DNA from: an uncultured Eubacteriaceae bacterium
GTDB taxonomy: Bacteria > Bacillota > Clostridia > Eubacteriales > Eubacteriaceae
Length of the DNA stretch: 28,436 nt
Assembly: GCA_947630385.1 (NCBI GenBank)
Contig: CANRHG010000004.1
Span: 1-28,436, forward strand
Direction of reading: 5' to 3'
Below are positions 21,336-28,436 of this stretch, one piece after another. The notes beneath the pieces are model-generated. The model was not told where the DNA came from, made no database searches, and saw nothing but the letters and a program-made list of their open reading frames with translations. Position numbers and translations under genes: made by a program. Within the stretch, counting starts at the first letter, position 1. Every line of letters starts with the position of its first letter.

Positions 21336-24300
21336 ATGAAATCGATTAAATCGATTGTATGGCTCACGTTTATAGCTACTTTCTTTAGTATGCTCTTTTT
21401 TGGTAACGCAGTTTTTGCAGAAACTAAAAAAGCTGTAATTGCTACAGGAAATACTATTGGGGATGATGATTGGGTTGCCACTCTTCCAATAACTTGTAAA
21501 GAAATAACTCAAAGTAATTATAATGAGGTAAATAAAGTAACCGTATCTTTTGTTCCTCAAAGTGGAGGAGGAGCTAAGCAAGTCCAAAATGAAAATGGTT
21601 TAAGTATTGAATATTGTGTTGACGCTACTGGAATGGATGAAGAAGATATCGATATTACTCCACAGCATTTTTATACTTCTACTAATTATAAATCTGAGTC
21701 TCGATATGAATCTAATATAAGTTTAAAAACTCCTACAGCTGAACATCCAGACTTTCGTTTTAGTTCGTCGGATAATACAGAGCGTGGAACGTATACTATT
21801 AATTTTTATACAGATACTAATCCTTTGATCACATATGAGATAAAAGTAATCGATCCTATTGAAATTCCAATTTATGAGGATTATGAGTTAAGTGGCTTAG
21901 AGTTAATTGGTTTTCAATTAGATGATTCAGTCAAGATTAATTCAACTAACGTTTATGGCATATATAATTTAAAAACTTCAGAAAACTGGGATGATAATAC
22001 AAGATTAGGGAGAAATAGTTTCAATACTACTGGTAAGGAATATACAAAAGAAAACGTCTTTACTTTAGAAGATTCAAGAAAAGCTGGTGGTGACTTAATT
22101 TTATGTTCAACTTATCCAGACAATCAAACAACAGATTATCTTGTCCATTTTAAGTTCGTTAAAAAAGATAAACCTACAATTTCTTTTAATAAGACTTCCT
22201 TTAATCTCAGTGAAAAACCTGCCGAAATGACGGGTACGATTTCAGAAGGTATTTCAGGCTGGACTACGACTTTAATTGATGGATCTACTAATAAAGTTTT
22301 AAAAGACAGTGGGAATAAAGAAATAGCCACTTATACTATTGACGGAAATAAGGTTAGTTTAGATCTTAAAGGTACTGGTTCGGCAGACTTAAAATATAAA
22401 CTCGAGTCAAAGCCGAATTCACAAACGCTGCCTTATACAGCTCAGACGGTTCAGACTTTAAAAGATGAGGCCACTCAAAATATTACTGTCACCAATACGA
22501 ATGAAGAAGGTTGGTTAACGGTTACTTCGGATAAGATTGACTTGATAAAAGGAAATAGTTCTTCCGGAAGTAAAGAGATCGACTCGGTCACCTTACCTGA
22601 AGGAGTAACCTCTAGTACTGTTAAAGTTACAGGGGTAATTACGAAAATAGGATCTAAAACCCCTACACCTGTTTCTGGTCTTAAACTAACGCCCACGTTA
22701 GTAGATAAAAAACTGACGGTTAAAGTAGAAGCGGAATCTGGTTTTGTTTGGCCAAACGACAGCAAAGAATACGATATTTACCTTTATTATTATACAGGGG
22801 ACAAAGCTCCAACTCTTCCAAATGAACTTCCAGAATCACCGGCTCTAACTCTTACGGTTAAAAGGGTTAAAGACTGGTTAAGTGAGACCGGTGGAGAACT
22901 TACAATCACTAAGGGAAGCGAAAATAAAGACGCACTGACTTTCACAAGCGATTCTGTACTAAATACCTTAAATGATGAAGATAAAGGTACGCTAGGAGCA
23001 ATAATTACAACCGCAAAAAACAGTAAAGGGACTCCCGTAACTGGATTAACTCCGACCGTAACGTACAATAAAGAAAAGAACCAAACAACTGTCGCATTAA
23101 AAATTGAAAGTAATTTTAAGTGGCCAGAAAAAGTTGGCGGAGAAGAAACTTATAACGGTTTTCTCTATTGGACGACTGATGGGATGGCTCCATCCCTAGA
23201 GAGCGAGGCCATTAACTTTACTATTAAAGCTGTCAATCCAAACAACTATCGTCTAACTCAGGATGATATTTGGGGATTTACTAATTTTGGTAGTACGACC
23301 CATACATTTGATACGATGACGTCGGCAGATCAGGAGGCTCTTACACGCGGCTTAGTAGATACGGATAAGAAAGCGGTCCGGGACAGCGTAAATGACGTTC
23401 GAAATCATAATGGTGGACATTGTTTTGGCTTTGCGTCCTCGGTAGTCTTAAACAAGCTGGGACTTTTCCCAATCGAAAATTTTGATAATAAGATTTTAAA
23501 TTCATACAAATCTAACACTGATCGCAAGGCTTCATCAATAATTGACTATTATCAACTTTCGCAAGGCTTCCGAATTTATTCAGATCAAAAAGCTATTTTT
23601 TCACAAAGCCATAATAACGCTCAGGCTTTAAGCATTGCCGTAGAAGCTTTAAAGAAAATTGATTCCGGTGGAACTCCAATCCTCATCTCTTTCTCAAAAC
23701 TAGGATGGGGAGGTCATGCTATCGCTGCTTATGATGTAAAAACGCCTACGGATACTTCAAAATATAATTATGAGATCGTTACTTACGATTCGAATGCTCC
23801 GACCTGCGGAGATAGTCGCTTTAATATTTTATGCAATACCGATACCGGTGCTTGGGAAATCCCGGCTTATAGTCGTGATAAGATAACGGGAGCAGACGGA
23901 GCTGTAATTACAAACGTCCGAACAAAGATTTCCGAGATGGATTTCCGAAATTACAAAACCGGAAAGCCCTCAACAGATGTAGCAAAAGTAGCCAAAGCGC
24001 TAAGTACGGGAATGGATCAACAACTCGAAATCAATATCAAAGACGGCGAACTAGAGGATCTTGACTTAAAAATTGGTGGAACGACTGTCGATCTTGAAAA
24101 AGCTTTAAACAAAACTGATAAAAATACGGTTGCTTTTTATTCTGAAGATTATTTAGCCGGTTCAGAAAACGTAAAAAAGAAGATCTACGTCATGGTCGAC
24201 GAAAGTAAGGACATTACGGTTTCAAAACCGGACGGAGAGGTCGACATAAAACTGATCAACGACGACTCCTACCGCGCCGTAAAAGCTACGGGTGTAAAAG

Positions 24301-25847
24301 AATTAAATCTTAAACCCGACGGGGTCAGCACGGCCAAAGAGATCTCTGGAGACTATACGCTGCAGACGACAAAGAACGACACAAAAGAAGGTAGCTTCGA
24401 TACCTACACGGTTTCGGGAAAAGACACTAAGAATCTGGAAGTCGAAGTCGCAAAAGACGGGATCGGGCTAAAGGCCGACAGTCTTAAGAACGTCCGTGTC
24501 GAAGGACTCGACCAGGACAACAATAAAACATCGGAAAAGACGATTACGACCGACTCGAGTTTTGAAGATCTGGGCTCGACCGGTGACAAATTCGAAGGAA
24601 CGAGCTCGATCACTAGTCCTGAAAGTCCTGAATCCGGAACGGACTCATCAAAAGTCACGGGCATAACTATTAAAGACAGCGACCCGATAAGGCTTAGCAT
24701 TGGCAGCTCGAAGAAGCTCTCGGTCGAACTAAAGCCGTCCGGAGCTAGGGGTACGGTCACCTATAGTTCTAGTAACACGAAGATCGCCACGGTCTCCAAA
24801 GACGGCGTGATCAAAGCCGTTGCTGCCGGGACCTGTAAGATCACCGCCCAGTGTGGAAGTTACAAAGATACGGTCACGGTCGTCGTAGAAAACGGGACGA
24901 AAATCACCGGAATTACAATCAACGGAAACAAGTCCGGAGAGTTAAAGGTCGGGGAAAGCCTAAGACTTACGGCAAGTCTTAAGCCACAAACCGCGATCGC
25001 TACCATCACCTGGTCGACGAGTGACAGCAAAGTCGCCACCGTTGGTACGGACGGGATCGTAAAAGCGGTCGGAGCCGGAAACTGTGTGATCTCGGTCCAC
25101 TGCGGAAGTTTTAAAGACTCCTTTAGTCTAACCGTTAAAGATACGCCAAAACTCACCTCACTAGTAATTGAAGGTCCAAGACAGATCGAACTAAAGACAG
25201 GCCAGACGGCCGTACTTAAAGCCAAGGCAACGCCCGAAAATACCGGCGAAGTCCTAAAATGGACTTCGAACAATTCGGCAGCCGTCGCGGTCGACCAACA
25301 GGGTAATCTCAAAGCCCTGGCCGAAGGAAAGGCCGAGATCAGCGTAGAAGCCGCGGGTCTTAAGGATACGGTCACGGTCATCGTTAAGGGGGAAGCTATT
25401 CCCTCGCCGGCGCCACAAAATCCGACAACAGAGGAAAAGACCAGACCAGTCTACCGTCTGTACAATCAGGTCAGCAGCGAACACCTTTATACGAACGACG
25501 CGAACGAAGTCAACGTTCTAACTTCCGGTCCCGACTGGGTCAGCGAAGGCGTAGGTTGGAACAGCAGCGAGAGCGGAACGCCGGTCTACCGTCTATATAA
25601 TACGATCCTTGCCGATCACCTGTACACGAGCGACACCCACGAAGTGGGCGTACTCACAGGTGGAGGCGACTGGGTCTCAGACAACGGTGGACAGCCGCTG
25701 TTCTACTCATCAGGAAGTACGCCGGTCTATAGGCTCTACAATACGGTCAGCTACCGTCACCACCTGACGAAAGACTTCAACGAATACAACGTCCTTCCGG
25801 CCCATAACTGGGTTCAGGAGGGTACGGCGCTCTACTCGGTAGGTTAA
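21336..25847 (+). CDS. Large secreted multidomain protein with putative papain-like cysteine peptidase, BIG2 and DUF5648 repeats
   Basis: 1503 residues, start fixed by AAAGGAGG 8 bases upstream. Sec signal peptide at 1-30, cleavage after VFA. Residues 31-390 are beta-rich and unassigned. Two diverged copies of one domain lie at about 390-510 and 511-637, sharing TPV(S/T)GL, ES-x-F-x-WP and a DGMAP/GDKAP turn. At about 640-860 a cysteine-peptidase-like domain has Cys696 in GGHCFGFASS, His794 in GWGGHAIAAYD and Asp818 in VTYDSN, in papain-like order. An unassigned linker follows; then three BIG2 Ig-like domains at about 1107-1187, 1190-1268 and 1272-1350, and three DUF5648-type repeats (VYRLYN ... 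HLYT ... W) from 1370 to the end. No LPXTG or other sortase signal. Base composition rises sharply in GC in the last third. Peptidase activity is inferred. Confidence 0.82.
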   Translation: MKSIKSIVWLTFIATFFSMLFFGNAVFAETKKAVIATGNTIGDDDWVATLPITCKEITQSNYNEVNKVTVSFVPQSGGGAKQVQNENGLSIEYCVDATGMDEEDIDITPQHFYTSTNYKSESRYESNISLKTPTAEHPDFRFSSSDNTERGTYTINFYTDTNPLITYEIKVIDPIEIPIYEDYELSGLELIGFQLDDSVKINSTNVYGIYNLKTSENWDDNTRLGRNSFNTTGKEYTKENVFTLEDSRKAGGDLILCSTYPDNQTTDYLVHFKFVKKDKPTISFNKTSFNLSEKPAEMTGTISEGISGWTTTLIDGSTNKVLKDSGNKEIATYTIDGNKVSLDLKGTGSADLKYKLESKPNSQTLPYTAQTVQTLKDEATQNITVTNTNEEGWLTVTSDKIDLIKGNSSSGSKEIDSVTLPEGVTSSTVKVTGVITKIGSKTPTPVSGLKLTPTLVDKKLTVKVEAESGFVWPNDSKEYDIYLYYYTGDKAPTLPNELPESPALTLTVKRVKDWLSETGGELTITKGSENKDALTFTSDSVLNTLNDEDKGTLGAIITTAKNSKGTPVTGLTPTVTYNKEKNQTTVALKIESNFKWPEKVGGEETYNGFLYWTTDGMAPSLESEAINFTIKAVNPNNYRLTQDDIWGFTNFGSTTHTFDTMTSADQEALTRGLVDTDKKAVRDSVNDVRNHNGGHCFGFASSVVLNKLGLFPIENFDNKILNSYKSNTDRKASSIIDYYQLSQGFRIYSDQKAIFSQSHNNAQALSIAVEALKKIDSGGTPILISFSKLGWGGHAIAAYDVKTPTDTSKYNYEIVTYDSNAPTCGDSRFNILCNTDTGAWEIPAYSRDKITGADGAVITNVRTKISEMDFRNYKTGKPSTDVAKVAKALSTGMDQQLEINIKDGELEDLDLKIGGTTVDLEKALNKTDKNTVAFYSEDYLAGSENVKKKIYVMVDESKDITVSKPDGEVDIKLINDDSYRAVKATGVKELNLKPDGVSTAKEISGDYTLQTTKNDTKEGSFDTYTVSGKDTKNLEVEVAKDGIGLKADSLKNVRVEGLDQDNNKTSEKTITTDSSFEDLGSTGDKFEGTSSITSPESPESGTDSSKVTGITIKDSDPIRLSIGSSKKLSVELKPSGARGTVTYSSSNTKIATVSKDGVIKAVAAGTCKITAQCGSYKDTVTVVVENGTKITGITINGNKSGELKVGESLRLTASLKPQTAIATITWSTSDSKVATVGTDGIVKAVGAGNCVISVHCGSFKDSFSLTVKDTPKLTSLVIEGPRQIELKTGQTAVLKAKATPENTGEVLKWTSNNSAAVAVDQQGNLKALAEGKAEISVEAAGLKDTVTVIVKGEAIPSPAPQNPTTEEKTRPVYRLYNQVSSEHLYTNDANEVNVLTSGPDWVSEGVGWNSSESGTPVYRLYNTILADHLYTSDTHEVGVLTGGGDWVSDNGGQPLFYSSGSTPVYRLYNTVSYRHHLTKDFNEYNVLPAHNWVQEGTALYSVG

Positions 25848-25868
25848 TATTGTTATTTTAGATTTTTT

Positions 25869-25897
25869 GGGCTCCAAGCAATTGGAGCCCTTTTTTT
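25869..25897 (+). terminator. Strong intrinsic terminator after the secreted-protein gene
   Basis: GGGCTCCAA (25869-25877), GCAA tetraloop of the GNRA type, TTGGAGCCC (25882-25890), then seven T residues (25891-25897). Confidence 0.95.
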
Positions 25898-25968
25898 GGT
25901 ATTTAAACGCTTACAAATGCTTAAATTTTGATTTCAAAAAATATTTTTCCGAAAATGTCAATCTTTTT

Positions 25969-25997
25969 TTGACATCTTTTTTAAAGTGTTGTAATAT
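25969..25997 (+). promoter_or_regulatory. Sigma-A promoter of the S10 operon
   Basis: Perfect TTGACA (25969-25974), 17-base spacer, TAATAT (25992-25997). Predicted start near 26004, giving a leader of about 195 bases before rpsJ. Confidence 0.8.
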
Positions 25998-26003
25998 AAA
26001 CAA

Positions 26004-26198
26004 GTTGGCTTTAAGCGAGGACGTGAGAAGTTGCTGTTTTCTAATTCAGGTAATTTTCACTGAGCAGTCACGATCATGAATCGGACGTAATGGCTCATTT
26101 CGTTTTCTAGAAGCCATATTTTTTTATTTGACCGTTGAAACACCCGAGTGCGTGGTCATGAAATGAGTCAATTGTCATATTTTATAGAGGAGAGGTAA
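26004..26198 (+). promoter_or_regulatory. Structured 5' leader of the S10 operon with possible attenuator
   Basis: The untranslated leader holds several inverted repeats: GTC(A)CGAT (26067-26074) with ATCGGAC (26080-26086); ATGGCT (26090-26095) with AGCCAT (26112-26117) followed after one A by seven T, i.e. terminator-like; TGACC (26129-26133) with GGTCA (26154-26158) around an inner CAC/GTG hairpin; and an 11-bp long-range pair, 26091-26101 with 26160-26170, containing one G-U. The last competes with the terminator-like stem. In E. coli the S10 leader is controlled by L4; control here is inference. The Shine-Dalgarno AGGAGAGG (26188-26195) lies outside the pairings. Confidence 0.5.
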
Positions 26199-26507
26199 AT
26201 GGCAAAACAAAAAATTAGGATCAAGTTAAAAGCGTTTGATCACAAATTACTGGATCAGTCCGCCCACAGAATCGTTGAAACCGCCAGAAGTACCGGAGCG
26301 ACGGTCTCTGGACCCATCCCGCTTCCGACGGATAAAGAAATCGTCACGATTTTACGCGCGGTCCACAAAGACAAGGATTCAAGAGAGCAGTTTGAGCAGA
26401 GAACACACAAACGCCTGATTGATATTATAAATCCCATGCCTAAAACCGTCGACGCCCTGATGCGGCTCAACCTGCCGGCGGGCGTGGATATTGAAATTAA
26501 AGTTTAA
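26199..26507 (+). CDS. rpsJ: 30S ribosomal protein S10
   Basis: 102 residues, full length. IRIKLKAFDHKLLDQSAHRIVETA at the N-terminus, REQFEQRTHKRLIDI in the middle and LNLPAGVDIEIKV at the end are canonical S10 (NusE), which also takes part in transcription antitermination. Strong AGGAGAGG ribosome-binding site. First gene of the S10 operon. There is no rpsL-rpsG-fusA-tuf block directly upstream as in many bacteria; instead the large secreted-protein gene and its terminator precede the operon. Confidence 0.98.
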   Translation: MAKQKIRIKLKAFDHKLLDQSAHRIVETARSTGATVSGPIPLPTDKEIVTILRAVHKDKDSREQFEQRTHKRLIDIINPMPKTVDALMRLNLPAGVDIEIKV

Positions 26508-26530
26508 GGGCTTCTGGTTTTGGAGGAGAG

Positions 26531-27163
26531 ATGAAAAAAGCAATTATTGGAAAGAAGCTTGGGATGACCCAGATCTTCGGCGAAGACGGGACCGTAACGC
26601 CGGTGACCGTCATCGAAGCGGGTCCCTGCGCCGTCGTTCAAACAAAGACCAATGACGTCGACGGTTACAACTCCGTTCAGCTCAGTTTCGGGGACGTAAA
26701 ATTAAAAAACGTCAACAAACCGATCATGGGCCACTACGAAAAATACAGCGCCGAACCGAAACGCATCTTAAGGGAATTCCAACTCGACGAACTTCCCGAA
26801 TCGGGTTCGGTCGTCAACGTCGATATCTTTGAAGAAGGCGACATCGTCGACGTTTCCGGTACTTCCAAAGGTAAAGGCTTCCAGGGCGTTATCAAACGTC
26901 ACGGACAGCGCCGTGGACCGATGACCCACGGTTCAAAGTACCACCGCCGTCCGGGCTCCATGGGCGCGTCCGCTTACCCGGCCCGCGTTCCTAAAGGAAA
27001 GAAACTTCCCGGACACATGGGTCACGAACGCGTCACGGTTCAAAACCTTGAAGTCGTGGGCGTGGAACCGGAAGACAACGTCTTACTCATTAAGGGATCG
27101 GTCCCGGGAACACGGGGATCGTTTCTAGAGATTCGCAGTGCCGCAAAGCATCCGGAAAGCTAA
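26531..27163 (+). CDS. rplC: 50S ribosomal protein L3
   Basis: 210 residues. Opening MKKAIIGKKLGMTQIF, then GKGFQGVIKRHGQRRGPMTHGS and PGSMGASAYPARVPKGKKLPGHMG, are diagnostic for L3, with the long loop that reaches toward the peptidyl-transferase centre. GGAGGAGAG directly precedes the ATG with short spacing. It lies 23 bases downstream of rpsJ. Confidence 0.98.
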   Translation: MKKAIIGKKLGMTQIFGEDGTVTPVTVIEAGPCAVVQTKTNDVDGYNSVQLSFGDVKLKNVNKPIMGHYEKYSAEPKRILREFQLDELPESGSVVNVDIFEEGDIVDVSGTSKGKGFQGVIKRHGQRRGPMTHGSKYHRRPGSMGASAYPARVPKGKKLPGHMGHERVTVQNLEVVGVEPEDNVLLIKGSVPGTRGSFLEIRSAAKHPES

Positions 27164-27172
27164 GGTGAGAGT

Positions 27173-27799
27173 ATGTCGAAAATTGATATTTTAAATAAAG
27201 AAGGCGACGTCGTTGGCGATATCGAATTAAACGAAGAGATCTTCGATATCGAGCCAAACGAATACGTCGTCCACGAAGCGGTGGTCCAGTACCTGGCCAA
27301 CCAAAGACAGGGGACCAAAAGCGCCAAGACCCGCGCGGAAGTCCGCGGCGGTGGTAAAAAACCGTGGCGCCAAAAAGGGACGGGCCGTGCCCGTGCCGGT
27401 AGCATCCGCTCCCCGCTGTTTCGCGGTGGTGGTGTGATCTTCGCGCCAAAGCCGAGGGATTACCGCAAGAAGATGAACCGCAAGAAAAAGAGCCTGGCTT
27501 TACGTTCGGTCTTTTCGGACAAGAATCAGAACAAAGAACTGCGCGTGATCGACGTGCTCGAGTTCGAAGTTCCAAAGACCAAGGAAATGATCGAGATCCT
27601 CGACAACATCGACGCGCCGAAAGCCCTGATCGTAACGCCCGAAAAAGACACCAACGTCATCAAAGCGTCGAACAACATCCCGAAGGTCCACACGACGACC
27701 GTCGGGGAAATCAACGTCTACGATCTTTTGTACTACGACACCCTGGTTTTGACCAAAGACGCTTTAAAGAAGATCGAGGAGGTCTATAAGAAGAGATGA
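27173..27799 (+). CDS. rplD: 50S ribosomal protein L4
   Basis: 208 residues. GGGKKPWRQKGTGRARAGSIRSP is the conserved exit-tunnel loop of L4, followed by GGGVIFAPKPRDY and the C-terminal Rossmann-like half ending LVLTKDALKKIEEVY. In gamma-proteobacteria L4 represses its own S10 operon through the leader; the leader here is also structured. Starts 9 bases after rplC with AAGGTGAGAG upstream and overlaps rplW by four bases. Confidence 0.98.
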   Translation: MSKIDILNKEGDVVGDIELNEEIFDIEPNEYVVHEAVVQYLANQRQGTKSAKTRAEVRGGGKKPWRQKGTGRARAGSIRSPLFRGGGVIFAPKPRDYRKKMNRKKKSLALRSVFSDKNQNKELRVIDVLEFEVPKTKEMIEILDNIDAPKALIVTPEKDTNVIKASNNIPKVHTTTVGEINVYDLLYYDTLVLTKDALKKIEEVYKKR

Positions 27800-28086
27800 A
27801 AAAAGACGCAAGAGACATCATCATCCGTCCGATCATCACGGAAAACACGATGAACGAAGCGCAGGACAAAAAATATACCTTTGAGGTCGACAAAAAAGCC
27901 AATAAGATCATGATCGCCGACGCCGTCGAAGAAATTTTTGACGTCGACGTCGACTACGTTCACACGATGAACATGAAAGGCAAAGTCAAGCGCCAGGGAC
28001 GGGACGTTCGACGTAGGAAAAACTGGAAGAAAGCCATCGTCAAACTGACGGAGGATAGCAAAGAAATCGAATACTTCGCAAGCTAG
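27796..28086 (+). CDS. rplW: 50S ribosomal protein L23
   Basis: 96 residues. RDIIIRPIITENTMNEAQDKKYTFEVD is the standard L23 start, followed by the AVEEIFDVDVDYVHTMNMKGK segment and a basic RRRKNWKKAIVKL end. L23 sits at the tunnel exit and docks SRP and trigger factor. ATGA overlap with rplD; GAGGAGG lies upstream inside rplD. Confidence 0.97.
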   Translation: MKKDARDIIIRPIITENTMNEAQDKKYTFEVDKKANKIMIADAVEEIFDVDVDYVHTMNMKGKVKRQGRDVRRRKNWKKAIVKLTEDSKEIEYFAS

Positions 28087-28098
28087 AGGAGAGCGTAA

Positions 28099-28436
28099 AT
28101 GGCGATTAAAAAATATAAACCTACATCTCCGGGTCGCCGGAACATGTCGGTCAATACCTACGACGAAGTAACCAAGAAAAAACCGGAAAAATCACTGACC
28201 CGTACGATCAAGAAAAAAGGCGGGCGCAACAACCGCGGCGTGATCACGGTTCGCCACCAGGGTGGGGGAGCCAAACGCAAATACCGCATCATCGACTTTA
28301 AGCGCAACAAGGACGATATCCCGGCCAAAGTCATCGGCATCGAATACGATCCGAACCGCTCGGCCAACATCGCGCTCGTCGCCTACGCCGACGGCGAAAA
28401 ACGTTATATTTTAGCCCCGCTCGGGCTCACCGACGG
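28099..28436 (+). CDS. rplB: 50S ribosomal protein L2, N-terminal part (runs off the window)
   Basis: The first 112 codons are present: MAIKKYKPTSPGRRNM, then GGRNNRGVITVRHQGGGAKRKYR and IEYDPNRSANIALV, all canonical L2. AGAGGAGAG lies 6-7 bases upstream, 12 bases after rplW. The frame is open to the end of the window. Confidence 0.97.
   Translation, partial: MAIKKYKPTSPGRRNMSVNTYDEVTKKKPEKSLTRTIKKKGGRNNRGVITVRHQGGGAKRKYRIIDFKRNKDDIPAKVIGIEYDPNRSANIALVAYADGEKRYILAPLGLTD

Noticed and set aside
22790..23068. Minus-strand frames within the secreted-protein gene (also at 24404-24760 and 24860-25381)
   Set aside because: Ser/Val/Leu-rich antisense shadows of a low-complexity beta-rich gene, with no ribosome-binding sites.
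25867..26079. A 70-codon plus-strand frame between the secreted protein and rpsJ
   Set aside because: It starts in the terminator and runs through the S10 promoter; composition and content do not look coding.
27090..27575. A 161-codon minus-strand frame across rplC and rplD
   Set aside because: It is the mirror of highly conserved ribosomal protein genes, with no start signal and Arg/Ser-rich content typical of antisense shadows.

Overview
The window is a chromosomal segment of a moderate-GC Bacillota (Firmicutes), most likely an anaerobic Clostridia or Tissierellia-type bacterium. The evidence is gene content: FtsH followed by type III pantothenate kinase and DusB, a membrane-anchored RNase Y upstream of a YmdB-type phosphoesterase, an OmpR/PhoR-type two-component system, and an S10 ribosomal operon in the order S10-L3-L4-L23-L2. 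TGA is used as a stop codon. The genus cannot be named from the sequence alone. There are no rRNA or tRNA genes, CRISPR arrays, insertion sequences or phage genes.

Layout. (1) 1-3245, plus strand: 3' part of ftsH, a FlK-like thioesterase, coaX and dusB, tightly packed and ending in a convergent hairpin. (2) 3266-7113, minus strand: a SpoIIE/PP2C-type phosphatase and an MGDG-synthase-type glycosyltransferase in one operon, then a terminator, then an ABC-F ATPase. (3) 7284-9123, plus strand: a small P-loop protein, a radical SAM protein of the YtqA/YhcC family and a divergent Uma2-like protein. (4) 9584-13974, plus strand: RNase Y (apparent ATA start codon), a DUF1622 membrane protein, YmdB and PurB. 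(5) 14032-15875, minus strand: a CDGSH iron-sulfur protein with an unusual cysteine-repeat N-terminus, a small lipoprotein and a DUF1858 protein. (6) 15890-16648, plus strand: a class I glutamine-amidotransferase-like peptidase (C26). (7) 16618-20929, minus strand: a TtcA-like tRNA thiolase, response regulator, histidine kinase and a predicted propeller lipoprotein, overlapping or nearly touching. (8) 21336-25847, plus strand: a 1503-residue secreted protein with a putative papain-like cysteine peptidase domain, three BIG2 Ig-like domains and three C-terminal DUF5648-type repeats. (9) 25969-end, plus strand: promoter, structured leader and first five genes of the S10 operon; rplB runs off the end.

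Most genes are housekeeping: proteolysis, CoA synthesis, tRNA modification, RNA turnover, purine synthesis and ribosome assembly. The accessory-looking parts are the CDGSH operon, the secreted multidomain protein and the phosphatase/glycosyltransferase pair. Points most worth a second look are the ATA start of RNase Y, the 11-residue cysteine repeats in the CDGSH protein, the possible attenuator in the S10 leader, intrinsic terminators directly abutting start codons that lack a Shine-Dalgarno sequence, divergent genes whose start codons are 14 bases apart, and the embedded peptidase in a gene whose base composition shifts along its length.
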